From assembly GCA_003661775.1 (NCBI GenBank), contig QMWT01000008.1, forward strand, positions 1 to 24,975: a DNA stretch of 24,975 bases, in the 5' to 3' direction. The stretch comes from Thermoprotei archaeon (GTDB lineage: Archaea > Thermoproteota > Thermoprotei_A > Sulfolobales > Ignisphaeraceae). Below are positions 8,167-14,677 of the stretch, piece after piece. The position numbers and the translations under genes were made by a program. The notes under the pieces are model-generated. The model was given only the letters and a program-made list of their open reading frames with translations, did not search any database and was not told the DNA's origin. Each line of letters begins with the position of its first letter. The first letter of the stretch is position 1.

Positions 8167-8433
8167 TCAAAGATGAGTATATGCGGATTCTCTATGTCTT
8201 ATATCTATGATTATAATCTCGCAATATGCGGGTTCTTCATATATTATCCTATACTTCCCAACTCTTAATGAGAGAAATCCTCTAAATCTTCCTTTTAATC
8301 TCTTACCTTTTATTACACCGTCGCCTAACTCTTTTAATCTCTCAATTACTGTTAGTTCAGTATCTCGTTCCAGCTTCGTCAATTCGCTACAAGCTTTTTT
8401 AGTGAAACCAAGATTATGTTTAAGCACATTCAT
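8167..8433 (-). CDS. relE: RelE/ParE-type toxin
   Basis: 88-residue basic protein with the RelE superfamily layout: two N-terminal helices (KKACSELTKLERDTELTVIERLKEL), then beta strands LKGRFRGFLSLRVGKYRIIYEE and CEIIIIDIRHRESAY. The RVGKYRIIYE and IDIRHRESAY blocks are typical of archaeal RelE mRNA interferases, which cleave ribosome-bound mRNA. The start ATG overlaps the stop of the upstream gene by four bases (ATGA), so the two are translationally coupled as in relBE operons. Full length; no lesion seen. Confidence 0.85.
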   Translation of the reverse strand: MNVLKHNLGFTKKACSELTKLERDTELTVIERLKELGDGVIKGKRLKGRFRGFLSLRVGKYRIIYEEPAYCEIIIIDIRHRESAYTHL

Positions 8434-8597
8434 TGTCTAAGAACCCTCCTCAGCTCGTTTTCATACATGATTCTTTTCACGATCTCTAAGTCCTCTCCTT
8501 TCAATGGTTCCTTCATGAGCTGGAACGTTGCTATGTATGGCTCGATCTCCTCAGCTATTCCTATGAATTCATCGATTAATACTCTCTGTTTCTTCAA
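8430..8597 (-). CDS. relB: Probable antitoxin of the RelE toxin
   Basis: A 55-codon ORF from a TTG at 8597, too short and with too weak a start for simple gene finders. It encodes an acidic helical peptide (VLIDEFIGIAEEIEPYIATF, then EDLEIVKRIMYENELRRVLRQ) and overlaps the toxin start by ATGA. Position, size and acidity fit a RelB-type antitoxin. The frame stays open only six codons upstream of the TTG, to the TGA of the preceding ORF, so there is little room for an N-terminal DNA-binding domain; the antitoxin may be N-terminally truncated. Confidence 0.6.
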   Translation of the reverse strand: MKKQRVLIDEFIGIAEEIEPYIATFQLMKEPLKGEDLEIVKRIMYENELRRVLRQ

Positions 8598-8615
8598 ATC
8601 TTTTTCTTGAACAAA

Positions 8616-8936
8616 TCATAGAGGTATGTTTTTGCTAAGAACTTTCAATATTAGTAGACTAGAGATGTGAAGAGTGATGCATTCATAGGCATCATCTTCA
8701 TACCTTAAGAATTCATTCATTCCTTTAGAATATTTCTCAGGGTCTTTTAATAGCCATCGTAACTTTGTGATTGCATCCTCAAGTAATATTTCGAGAGCTT
8801 CGGCAAATCTGGGATTCATCGTGCCAACTCGCCCTACATGTCTCTGAAGTCCTCTGATTAAGCTCTCTAAATACTCGTACTTTCTCTGCTCTCCTTCTTG
8901 AAGAATATTCCGGAGAAGGATTTCGTCAAGATGCAA
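8616..8936 (-). CDS. Hypothetical helical protein (106 aa)
   Basis: Predicted all-helical, charged protein (YEYLESLIRGLQRHVGRVG, EALEILLEDAITKLRWLL, and a more hydrophobic C-terminus SSLLILKVLSKNIPL). It uses a TTG start, four codons after a TGA that ends the preceding ORF in exactly the same frame. The two ORFs may therefore be one 187-residue gene interrupted by that TGA. Its own TGA is again in frame with the antitoxin ORF downstream. No family recognised. Confidence 0.45.
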   Translation of the reverse strand: MHLDEILLRNILQEGEQRKYEYLESLIRGLQRHVGRVGTMNPRFAEALEILLEDAITKLRWLLKDPEKYSKGMNEFLRYEDDAYECITLHISSLLILKVLSKNIPL

Positions 8937-8945
8937 AACGATATG

Positions 8946-9179
8946 TCAGTTAGGATGAAATGTTCCTAAGAATCTCTTAGCGATTCTCCTAACTCCCTTT
9001 GGCTCCTCCTCAACAAATCTAGCATACTCTTTAAGTTTTGCAATAAACAAGCTGAGAATGCTTTGCGCATAGTCATCCAATTTGAATATCTTGATCATTC
9101 CGGGAACACTGATCCATCCCCAGGTGAAGGGCCGCACAATATTCTGTAACATATAGAGAGCTATAATTATGCTACTCAA
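8946..9179 (-). CDS. Hypothetical protein, possibly the N-terminal part of the 8616-8936 gene
   Basis: 77 residues from a TTG start: a mildly hydrophobic N-terminus (SSIIIALYMLQNIV), a helical middle (YAQSILSLFIAKLKEYARF) and a basic end VRRIAKRFLG. The TGA at 8948-8946 is followed in frame by a three-codon gap and the next ORF, which suggests a single original gene. No family recognised. Confidence 0.4.
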   Translation of the reverse strand: MSSIIIALYMLQNIVRPFTWGWISVPGMIKIFKLDDYAQSILSLFIAKLKEYARFVEEEPKGVRRIAKRFLGTFHPN

Positions 9180-9393
9180 TATGCCTCACTCTAATCCTAC
9201 TCTATTCAAAACTAAATTTTAATACTTAGTGACAATACCCCAACTACATAATTTTAAAGCTGTTATGCGGTAATTAACGGTAATAGATTATTGAGTTGAG
9301 GCTCGTGACGCTTAAGTGTTTTGAAAGTTAAAGTTTGTACATGTAAATTAGCTTCAATAACCTTAGCCTTCCTTACTTCACGATCACACGTAG

Positions 9394-9533
9394 TTAACTA
9401 TGGTCTCTTGGTGATGATCGTTGCATCTGAGCTTTGTTAGTATCTACATCTTTTCCTTCTCTCGCTTCTAGTTCATTCAGTAACTCTTCTAGCTTACCAG
9501 TTCATCTATTATCAACTCTACTACCTCACTCAT
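9394..9533 (-). pseudogene. Frameshifted small ORF, antitoxin-like
   Basis: An ATG at 9533 has a very good ribosome binding site (GGTGAG, five bases away) and reads MSEVVELIIDELV before a stop at 9489. A one-base shift continues as a charged helix (LEELLNELEAREGKDVDTNK) to a TAA at 9394. Together these give a product of about 46 residues, the size and character of VapB/CopG-like antitoxins. The rest of the 9180-9567 gap shows only A/T-rich DNA with TATA-like boxes and no other gene. Confidence 0.35.
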
Positions 9534-9567
9534 GATCTCACCATACAATCAGTATATGTTTGAAAGC

Positions 9568-10635
9568 CTATAAGAAATACGTCAATTCATTTTCCTCATC
9601 GATATGTTCACCTCCATACACAATAGTTTTGATTTGTCCGCTCTCATTATTGGTATCTCCATGTCTTAGCAGTGTCTTGCTTGATGAGAGTTCTCTTATT
9701 GATAGATAGTCTTTGCTGAGTTCTAGGAGTAGTGGTTTGCCGTATTCGAACCATCCTAGCTCCTTTAGTAGATAGTGGATCCTGCGTGCGTTGGTGTATG
9801 AGCCATAGCGCTCAATTATGTACTTCTCGCTGAGGTGATGCTCGTGCCTCGTCATGACTCCTGGTTTTAGGTCTAGTTCTCTTAGGATTGATGAGAGTTT
9901 CTGTGATTTGAAGTAGTGTATGAGCCCTGTCTTGTTCTCATGGTATATGAAGTAGTCTTTGAACCAAAGGATCCATGCGCCTGTCTTTCTAACCCCTACC
10001 AGCGTATGCGCGATGAAGTCGACAGCTAGCCAGTAGTCCTTCTCTAGCAACTCCCTAGCCATCTTCAGAACTCTCTTAATAGGTTGTGGGAGTCTATAGC
10101 ACTCTCCATGCTCACCGCTTACCCTGTCTGACCTCCCGTCCATGGCTCTAAGGGCTCCTCTAAGACCGTTCCTAGCTCTTTTGAGATCCATTACCGTTTT
10201 GGCAACTCTGAGATCTACAGCTAGGTAGTAGAGGTCTCCAACACGTTTCAGAATACCCTTCTTCACAAGCCTTTTCAGCAAGTCTCCTACAGTTCCATTA
10301 CTTACATTACGCCCTACAACAAGCTCGTAAATCAGTTTGATATCGCTAAACCTAACATCTACACCAAGCCTATTCAAGGCATAAACTATCGCGTACTGAA
10401 TACCCTTCTCCCTATAGACCCTCCTAAACCTATCCGCATTCCCAAGCTTCTCCGCCAGCGCCGAAGAACCCACCACAATTACTAGGAGCCTTGATGAGGC
10501 TAGCACCCTCCCATTCCCAGCATCTAGAACGGCTATATCAACACCGTAGATACCTGGCCTAGCGCTAGGGCTCGCAGCAATCCTTACCCTAACCTGTAGA
10601 GGGGTTCTACCACTAACAGGGTCTATGTTCATCAC
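9568..10635 (-). CDS. Winged-helix protein with beta-rich N-terminal domain
   Basis: The 355-residue ORF starts inside a beta-sandwich-like region (TPLQVRVRIAASPSARPGIY, then GVDIAVLDAGNGRVLASSRL) of the kind seen in surface-layer or Ig-like domains. Residues about 75-145 look like a winged helix (IQYAIVYALNRLGVDVRFSDI to LLKRLVKKGILKRVGDLYYL). The rest is helical with several charged blocks. The frame is open upstream to 10746 and encodes more of the beta domain (PVSLYPGGSAESIVYVRGSG). The natural start is probably the ATG at 10784 (MHVQQVSRIEERSV) in another frame, so a one-base indel near 10742-10748 has probably uncoupled the N-terminus. No transmembrane helix is evident, although LLVIVVG closes the beta domain. 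Function unknown; DNA binding is inferred from the winged helix only. Confidence 0.6.
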   Translation of the reverse strand: MMNIDPVSGRTPLQVRVRIAASPSARPGIYGVDIAVLDAGNGRVLASSRLLVIVVGSSALAEKLGNADRFRRVYREKGIQYAIVYALNRLGVDVRFSDIKLIYELVVGRNVSNGTVGDLLKRLVKKGILKRVGDLYYLAVDLRVAKTVMDLKRARNGLRGALRAMDGRSDRVSGEHGECYRLPQPIKRVLKMARELLEKDYWLAVDFIAHTLVGVRKTGAWILWFKDYFIYHENKTGLIHYFKSQKLSSILRELDLKPGVMTRHEHHLSEKYIIERYGSYTNARRIHYLLKELGWFEYGKPLLLELSKDYLSIRELSSSKTLLRHGDTNNESGQIKTIVYGGEHIDEENELTYFL

Positions 10636-10810
10636 CTCAATACAGCTATCCGATGGGGTAGCAGATACAACAACCCTAACCCCAGACCCTCGGACATAGA
10701 CAATAGACTCGGCAGAACCACCAGGGTAGAGACTAACAGGCCTACGCTACGCTCCTCTATTCTACTTACTTGCTGAACATGCATCGGGGTCCCCACCTAT
10801 AAGGGGCAGG

Positions 10811-10822
10811 GATTTAAAAATC
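10811..10822. promoter_or_regulatory. Near-palindromic, possibly bidirectional TATA box
   Basis: GATTTAAAAATC is close to self-complementary. It sits about 28 bases before the ATG at 10784 (minus strand) and about 15 bases before the ATG at 10837 (plus strand), so it could serve as TATA box in either direction for leaderless transcripts. Confidence 0.45.
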
Positions 10823-10836
10823 AGAAGCAATAGAAT

Positions 10837-10893
10837 ATGATAGTTCTTTTTGATAATACGGTGCTTAAGGAGTATGTAAAGTCATTGGAATAG
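10837..10893 (+). pseudogene. N-terminal remnant of a PIN-domain (VapC) gene
   Basis: Eighteen codons read MIVLFDNTVLKEYVKSLE before a TAG. This resembles the first strand and helix of PIN toxins (MIVxDTNVLxxYL), with the usual DT/DTN order disturbed to FDNT. No PIN-like continuation is visible in the next 25 bases before the convergent gene. It is too short to be a gene today; I report it as a relic. Confidence 0.3.
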
Positions 10894-10915
10894 TTCTTGA
10901 AAACAAGCAACGTAT

Positions 10916-11383
10916 CTACTCTATGGTAATGGATTTCTTTCCATATGCGCTAAGCAAACCTAACCAGTTAAGTAGGTCTATTCTTGGGATAATGCTTGCA
11001 TTATGCGTTCCACTAGGGTTGTAGACTATTCTACAGCCAACAGTTCTCCTACCTCTTACGCTATCCATGTATTCCCTCATGAAGTCATTGCCTAGCATTC
11101 TAGCTAGCTCGTTTGCAACATAGCTGTAGATACCCTCGGTATCTCTGCTACGTACGTTACTCCAATGCTTTTTAACAAGCTCTATGTGTTCCTTAACACT
11201 ATTCTCTACTAGGTTACGGCATCTTTCTCCGCATATGATGAACTCTATCTCCTTCTCCATGCTAGAGTATATCTTGATTCTCTTCTCAATTATGCTTCTA
11301 TCAAGCCCTAGCTCTTCTAGCAGCATCTCCTCACCCCATAGCGCTGGTGCTTCAAATAATGCCTCCACCTTTATCCGCTCCAA
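10916..11383 (-). CDS. Hypothetical protein, possibly part of the upstream zincin gene
   Basis: 155 residues from a TTG, mostly helical (MLLEELGLDRSIIEKRIKI, then CGERCRNLVENSVKEHIELV) with a C-terminal RIVYNPSGTHNASIIPRIDL segment. The preceding gene ends with TAG at 11407-11405 in the same frame, and the codons between are open (TYPLTIALERIKV), so readthrough would fuse the two. Either this is a tightly coupled last gene of the 13300-10916 operon, or one protein has been cut by a nonsense mutation. Family unknown. Confidence 0.5.
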   Translation of the reverse strand: MERIKVEALFEAPALWGEEMLLEELGLDRSIIEKRIKIYSSMEKEIEFIICGERCRNLVENSVKEHIELVKKHWSNVRSRDTEGIYSYVANELARMLGNDFMREYMDSVRGRRTVGCRIVYNPSGTHNASIIPRIDLLNWLGLLSAYGKKSITIE

Positions 11384-11404
11384 CGCTATTGTTAGTGGGT
11401 AAGT

Positions 11405-11878
11405 CTATAGGCACGGCAATTCTTGTCTAAACCTATCATTACGTGAAGCCCTGTAGAGTAGCTCTAGTTCTAAATCATGCCAGTTACTGCCGCGGCCTAG
11501 TGCGAATGCTACATGGCATAGTTCGTGAACAAGCACTGATGTGAGGTACAGAGGCTTTCCCGTTATGAGGGTTTGAATGTAGTAGACGTAGGGATTAACA
11601 AGGATTAATGGTCTTGTAAATTCTACGAGTGCTGGTCTAAGGCTGGAGGTTTCCCATGTAAGTGGTAGTGTTGAACGAGCACCGCCAACTATGAAGTTAA
11701 CATCTACTAGAGATTCAGCAGTGTAGAAAGCCTCTACTCTAGGTAGTACACGCTTAGCTTCACCAACAACATTGAAAAGAGAGGTTACACACCTCCACAA
11801 CTTCTCGATTAACTCCTTAGACTTAGTAATCTCAACCCTAAGCTCATCACTAAACCTCTTCAACTCCTCTATAGACAT
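11405..11878 (-). CDS. Putative zinc metalloprotease (SprT-like zincin)
   Basis: 157 residues. After a helical N-terminus and a strand-rich middle (RPLILVNPYVYYIQTLI), it shows the metal site VLVHELCHVAFALGRGSNWHDLE. His118, Glu119 and His122 form HExxH, and His134 in NWHD is in the position of the third ligand that SprT and related gluzincins place after G-x-x-W. SprT-type proteins cleave DNA-bound proteins or act as minimal peptidases; the substrate here is unknown. The start ATG lies 29 bases inside the end of the PIN-like gene, so the two are coupled. The gene ends with a TAG that is in frame with the next ORF. Confidence 0.6.
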   Translation of the reverse strand: MSIEELKRFSDELRVEITKSKELIEKLWRCVTSLFNVVGEAKRVLPRVEAFYTAESLVDVNFIVGGARSTLPLTWETSSLRPALVEFTRPLILVNPYVYYIQTLITGKPLYLTSVLVHELCHVAFALGRGSNWHDLELELLYRASRNDRFRQELPCL

Positions 11879-12092
11879 CTACGTATTCTTGTAGAGGCTC
11901 AATTAATCTCCACTTCCTCTCCCTAACGATCTTCCTACAGATAGTGTTGCACATCTCCGCTAATGTGAAGGAAGAGGCGTAGAGCTTATGCTTCTCAGCA
12001 GCTATGCTCTCTAGCGCTTCTCGGAAAGCTCTATGAGCAGACTCCGAGGCGAAGACGTAGGAGATGAGTATGCTCGTGTCTATGTAGTACAT
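11850..12092 (-). CDS. Truncated PIN-domain protein
   Basis: 80 residues. The first half of a PIN nuclease is clear: MYYIDTSILISYVF with Asp5, and SSFTLAEMCNTICRK with Glu46. PIN domains are normally about 130 residues and need two further acidic residues in the C-terminal half. Here the frame stops after YRGVEEV, inside the next gene. The protein therefore lacks half of its active site and is either a relic or a non-catalytic remnant. No antitoxin is seen directly upstream; the genes before it encode unknown proteins. Confidence 0.65.
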   Translation of the reverse strand: MYYIDTSILISYVFASESAHRAFREALESIAAEKHKLYASSFTLAEMCNTICRKIVRERKWRLIEPLQEYVDVYRGVEEV

Positions 12093-12122
12093 GTCCGTAA
12101 CCTAGGAACACCATTAATTGGG

Positions 12123-12650
12123 CTAGAAACCCCACTCCTCTCTAAGAACTTTAACCACGTCTATAGGCTCTCTAGTAGCTAGAAATACACTCATCTTAGC
12201 AAGCACTCTACCTATGTAGACACCCATTTCCTCAGGCTCAACATCAACTCTACCTGTCCACCTAGCGAATACTGGGATACCGTATCCCCGCACCCTATCC
12301 ACGATCTCAAGCCAGTAGTCAAGTGCTTGACGGGCATCGCAGTCTAGAATAGCTAGGGCATAGAGACCTATACCTTCACTATATCGAATCTCTACATCTA
12401 GTACTGGAGCGCCTAACTCCTTCAAGGAACTAAGCATTAACTCCCTTAACGAGAACTCCACTACCTCCTCAGCCGGGCTAGGTATCCTCAGTGTTAGTAG
12501 CTTGGTTTCACCCAGGCTTAGGGTATGGTCTACACTCCCACTAATACCTATTCTCAACCTCAGCTCTTCCAAACTCCTGCGAGCAGGTCCAGCATACCCA
12601 GCACCTTCAGCAATCGCAAACCCACTTGATGGGACATACACTAGTATCAT
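12123..12650 (-). CDS. Hypothetical protein (175 aa), operon member
   Basis: Mixed alpha/beta protein with strands such as MILVYVPSSGFAIAEG, SLGETKLLTLRIPSP, APVLDVEIRYSEGIGLYALA and a C-terminal helical end (VDVVKVLREEWGF-like). It follows the 12653-13300 gene after two bases and precedes the PIN-like gene by 30 bases, so these belong to one transcript. The start ATG is well placed. I do not recognise a family. Confidence 0.55.
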   Translation of the reverse strand: MILVYVPSSGFAIAEGAGYAGPARRSLEELRLRIGISGSVDHTLSLGETKLLTLRIPSPAEEVVEFSLRELMLSSLKELGAPVLDVEIRYSEGIGLYALAILDCDARQALDYWLEIVDRVRGYGIPVFARWTGRVDVEPEEMGVYIGRVLAKMSVFLATREPIDVVKVLREEWGF

Positions 12651-12652
12651 TC

Positions 12653-13300
12653 TTAAGTATTGATCTCTAGGGCATCGTTAACTCTCTCTAAAACTTCCTT
12701 AGGAACCTTATCAATATTCCTCAATACGTTTAAGAGCCTCTCCCTACTATCCCTATATACCAGAACCACTTCATAGTGTGCTTTTTCATCTGACCAGCTA
12801 GTCCATAACGGTCTTACATCAAGGTGGAACCACCGGGTTGAGTTAGGGTCTCCTTCTACGGAAACAAAGCTTACGGGTACTGCTAGTAGGTCTAGCCCTA
12901 GCAGATCATCTACCTTCACAATCTTCTTCAAAGCCCATCTACCACCACTAGCCTTAGCCTTAACCTGTAGTTCGTAGAACAGGACGCCCTTAGCTGGATC
13001 GCTACCTACGTTCTTCAGTATCTCCTCTACCTCGTTGAATGCGAGGAGAAGTTCATCTACATTGGAACCCTCGATAGTCAGAGTACGTCTACCCGGGTTA
13101 TAGAGTATGTATGTAGACCCTTTGATAGCCGCGACGTTAGGCTCTATAAACGTTATGTCGTAGCCACCAAGACTCTTAGGCTTAACCCTCGCTGTAGCGT
13201 ATCCTCTCTTCCTAAGCTCTAGAAGAAGCTCAGGCAAACGCGGTTCAAGCATCCATACAGACAACAAACCAATACTCTCAATACCCTCGATCACTACCAT
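12653..13300 (-). CDS. Hypothetical protein (215 aa), first gene of an accessory operon
   Basis: Alpha/beta protein. The N-terminal half has hydrophobic strands (GIESIGLLSVWMLEPRLPEL, NVAAIKGSTYILYNPGRRT, LTIEGSNVDELLLAFNEVEE), and the C-terminal half has FHLDVRPLWTSWSDEKAHYE and a strand YEVVLVYRD. No motif I know is present. It is the first of five closely spaced minus-strand genes ending at 10916. An A/T-rich region (about 13325-13350 with ATAATACTTTAT) lies just upstream and could hold the promoter. Confidence 0.55.
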   Translation of the reverse strand: MVVIEGIESIGLLSVWMLEPRLPELLLELRKRGYATARVKPKSLGGYDITFIEPNVAAIKGSTYILYNPGRRTLTIEGSNVDELLLAFNEVEEILKNVGSDPAKGVLFYELQVKAKASGGRWALKKIVKVDDLLGLDLLAVPVSFVSVEGDPNSTRWFHLDVRPLWTSWSDEKAHYEVVLVYRDSRERLLNVLRNIDKVPKEVLERVNDALEINT

Positions 13301-13373
13301 GGAAATTAGTTCCCCCTACAATATTGGATACCACATTAACGATATAATACTTTATGGCTTTTACGCAATGACG

Positions 13374-14249
13374 CTACTCATTAAGTTTAAGTAAATACCT
13401 CTCCCAGTTATTGCTATACTTAACAAATCTTTCATCTAATGAGAAGAGAAGAGCTAGATGTGGGTCTGGAATATTAGGATTGTAGATGGGGTAGTAGAGT
13501 ATCCTCTTAGCTCCTTCACCTAGGAGCACGTAGAAGAAGGCAGCTGAAGCTATGTTCCGCGCATTGATGTACACAGGATTCGTGTACTCGCTTGTTAATG
13601 AGGCTACTCTATCCTTTATAAGGCTGTATACCCTGCTCAACACCTTCTTTGAAAGCTCTATCCTTTCAAACAAGCTGCTCTCAATGCCAGGTATTATGTA
13701 TGAATATGGCTCGGGCACTACATCTGTAGAGACATATAGTAGAGTTACTGCACGGAAACTCAGTTCTGAGCGAAGATATATTGCATCTACTACAGCAAAG
13801 AAGAGTGAGATTATATCTCCATAGCTTTCTATAAAACTCATTAGATCGTTGAAACACCAAGCGATATTTCTCCTCCTCGACGAGGCTCTAATAAAATCGT
13901 TAGGGTCAATATTAGACAATTTAGCGTATTCATTAACATACTCATATGATAAGCTGAAGAACAGCTGAGGAAGCGGGACAAGAAAACCACCTTTAAGCTT
14001 ATTCCTGGAAATGAGATAGGACTTTCTAAGAATTACAAGTAAGTGGTACACATCATATTTCGTTATCTTCACGTCCTTCCTCGATGTTAATGTGTAGTAT
14101 TCTACTACGGGATGAGGCTCTGGAGCCAACATTATGAAGTACTTGAAGAGCTCTAGGGACTTTCTCAACGGTAGCGACGCCCGGATATCCTGTAGTAAAA
14201 GTAACATTATAAGCTTTACTACAGAGGAATGTACGCGGTGATAAAGCAT
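13374..14249 (-). CDS. Hypothetical helical protein (291 aa)
   Basis: Largely helical protein with aromatic-rich segments (SLELFKYFIMLAPEPHPVVE, YDVYHLLVILRKSYLISR, FFSLSYEYVNEYAKLS). A TGA stands two codons before the ATG at 14249. In another frame a TTG at 14343 opens a sequence that reads well for the first 33 codons (SLPQSYDLAPWDEYLSGYEF) and then becomes unlike protein, so the original N-terminus may lie there with a frameshift near 14250. It is divergent from the replication operon. No family recognised. Confidence 0.5.
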   Translation of the reverse strand: MLYHRVHSSVVKLIMLLLLQDIRASLPLRKSLELFKYFIMLAPEPHPVVEYYTLTSRKDVKITKYDVYHLLVILRKSYLISRNKLKGGFLVPLPQLFFSLSYEYVNEYAKLSNIDPNDFIRASSRRRNIAWCFNDLMSFIESYGDIISLFFAVVDAIYLRSELSFRAVTLLYVSTDVVPEPYSYIIPGIESSLFERIELSKKVLSRVYSLIKDRVASLTSEYTNPVYINARNIASAAFFYVLLGEGAKRILYYPIYNPNIPDPHLALLFSLDERFVKYSNNWERYLLKLNE

Positions 14250-14328
14250 GCCTCACAATCTTAAATTCATACCCCGAGAGATATTCATCCCAAGGCGCAA
14301 GATCGTAAGATTGGGGGAGCGATGGATA

Positions 14329-14424
14329 ATGTACTTGCCCCAAGATTATAGTGAGCTCTGGAAACTTCTCAAGGAGCAGGGTAAGAAGGTACGTGTATGC
14401 ATCGAGATCCTTGATGAGGAGTAG
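14329..14424 (+). CDS. Small ORF at the head of the replication operon (31 aa)
   Basis: MYLPQDYSELWKLLKEQGKK and a short acidic tail, ending 11 bases before the next gene. A purine-rich GGGGGAG (14313-14319) stands about nine bases before the ATG. It is too short for most gene finders. The helix-rich sequence and spacing suggest a real leader gene of the helicase-primase operon, but the evidence is only positional. Confidence 0.35.
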   Translation: MYLPQDYSELWKLLKEQGKKVRVCIEILDEE

Positions 14425-14435
14425 GGTGTGGTTGA

Positions 14436-14654
14436 ATGGAGAGAGTTGCTGAGATGGTTTACAAAGATGGGAGGATCAAGGTAAAGCTGTGCTATGAGAG
14501 TGAATACTGCGAAGTCTTAGAGTATGAGGCTCTAGAACGGAGGGTATTCGAGACAGGATTAGCCAATCTGATAGGTGAGATGAACGATGGTCAGGTCATT
14601 AGCTGCGTATCTGAAGCCTGTAGAGAGTTCTGGGAGCTTTGGTCTAAGTCATGA
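14436..14654 (+). CDS. Small acidic protein upstream of the helicase (72 aa)
   Basis: 72 residues: an N-terminal two- or three-strand part (MERVAEMVYKDGRIKVKLCY) and a helical acidic rest, with four cysteines (in KLCYESEYCEV, ISCVSEACREF). The ribosome binding site GGTGTG is five bases upstream. It lies 23 bases before the helicase start and should be co-transcribed. Family unknown; a replication accessory or regulatory role is inferred from position. Confidence 0.55.
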   Translation: MERVAEMVYKDGRIKVKLCYESEYCEVLEYEALERRVFETGLANLIGEMNDGQVISCVSEACREFWELWSKS

Positions 14655-14677
14655 AATTCTTTGAGTAAGGTATTGGG

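Noticed and set aside
9408..9440. Possible C/D box RNA (GTGATGA followed by CTGA)
   Set aside because: No second C'/D pair or terminal stem was found and the guide spacing is short; chance is likely. It also overlaps the frameshifted small ORF on the other strand.
14053..14343. 96-codon minus-strand ORF overlapping the 13374-14249 gene
   Set aside because: Beyond the first 33 codons it is antisense-like noise relative to the better frame of the 291-aa protein; only its N-terminal part might belong to that gene.
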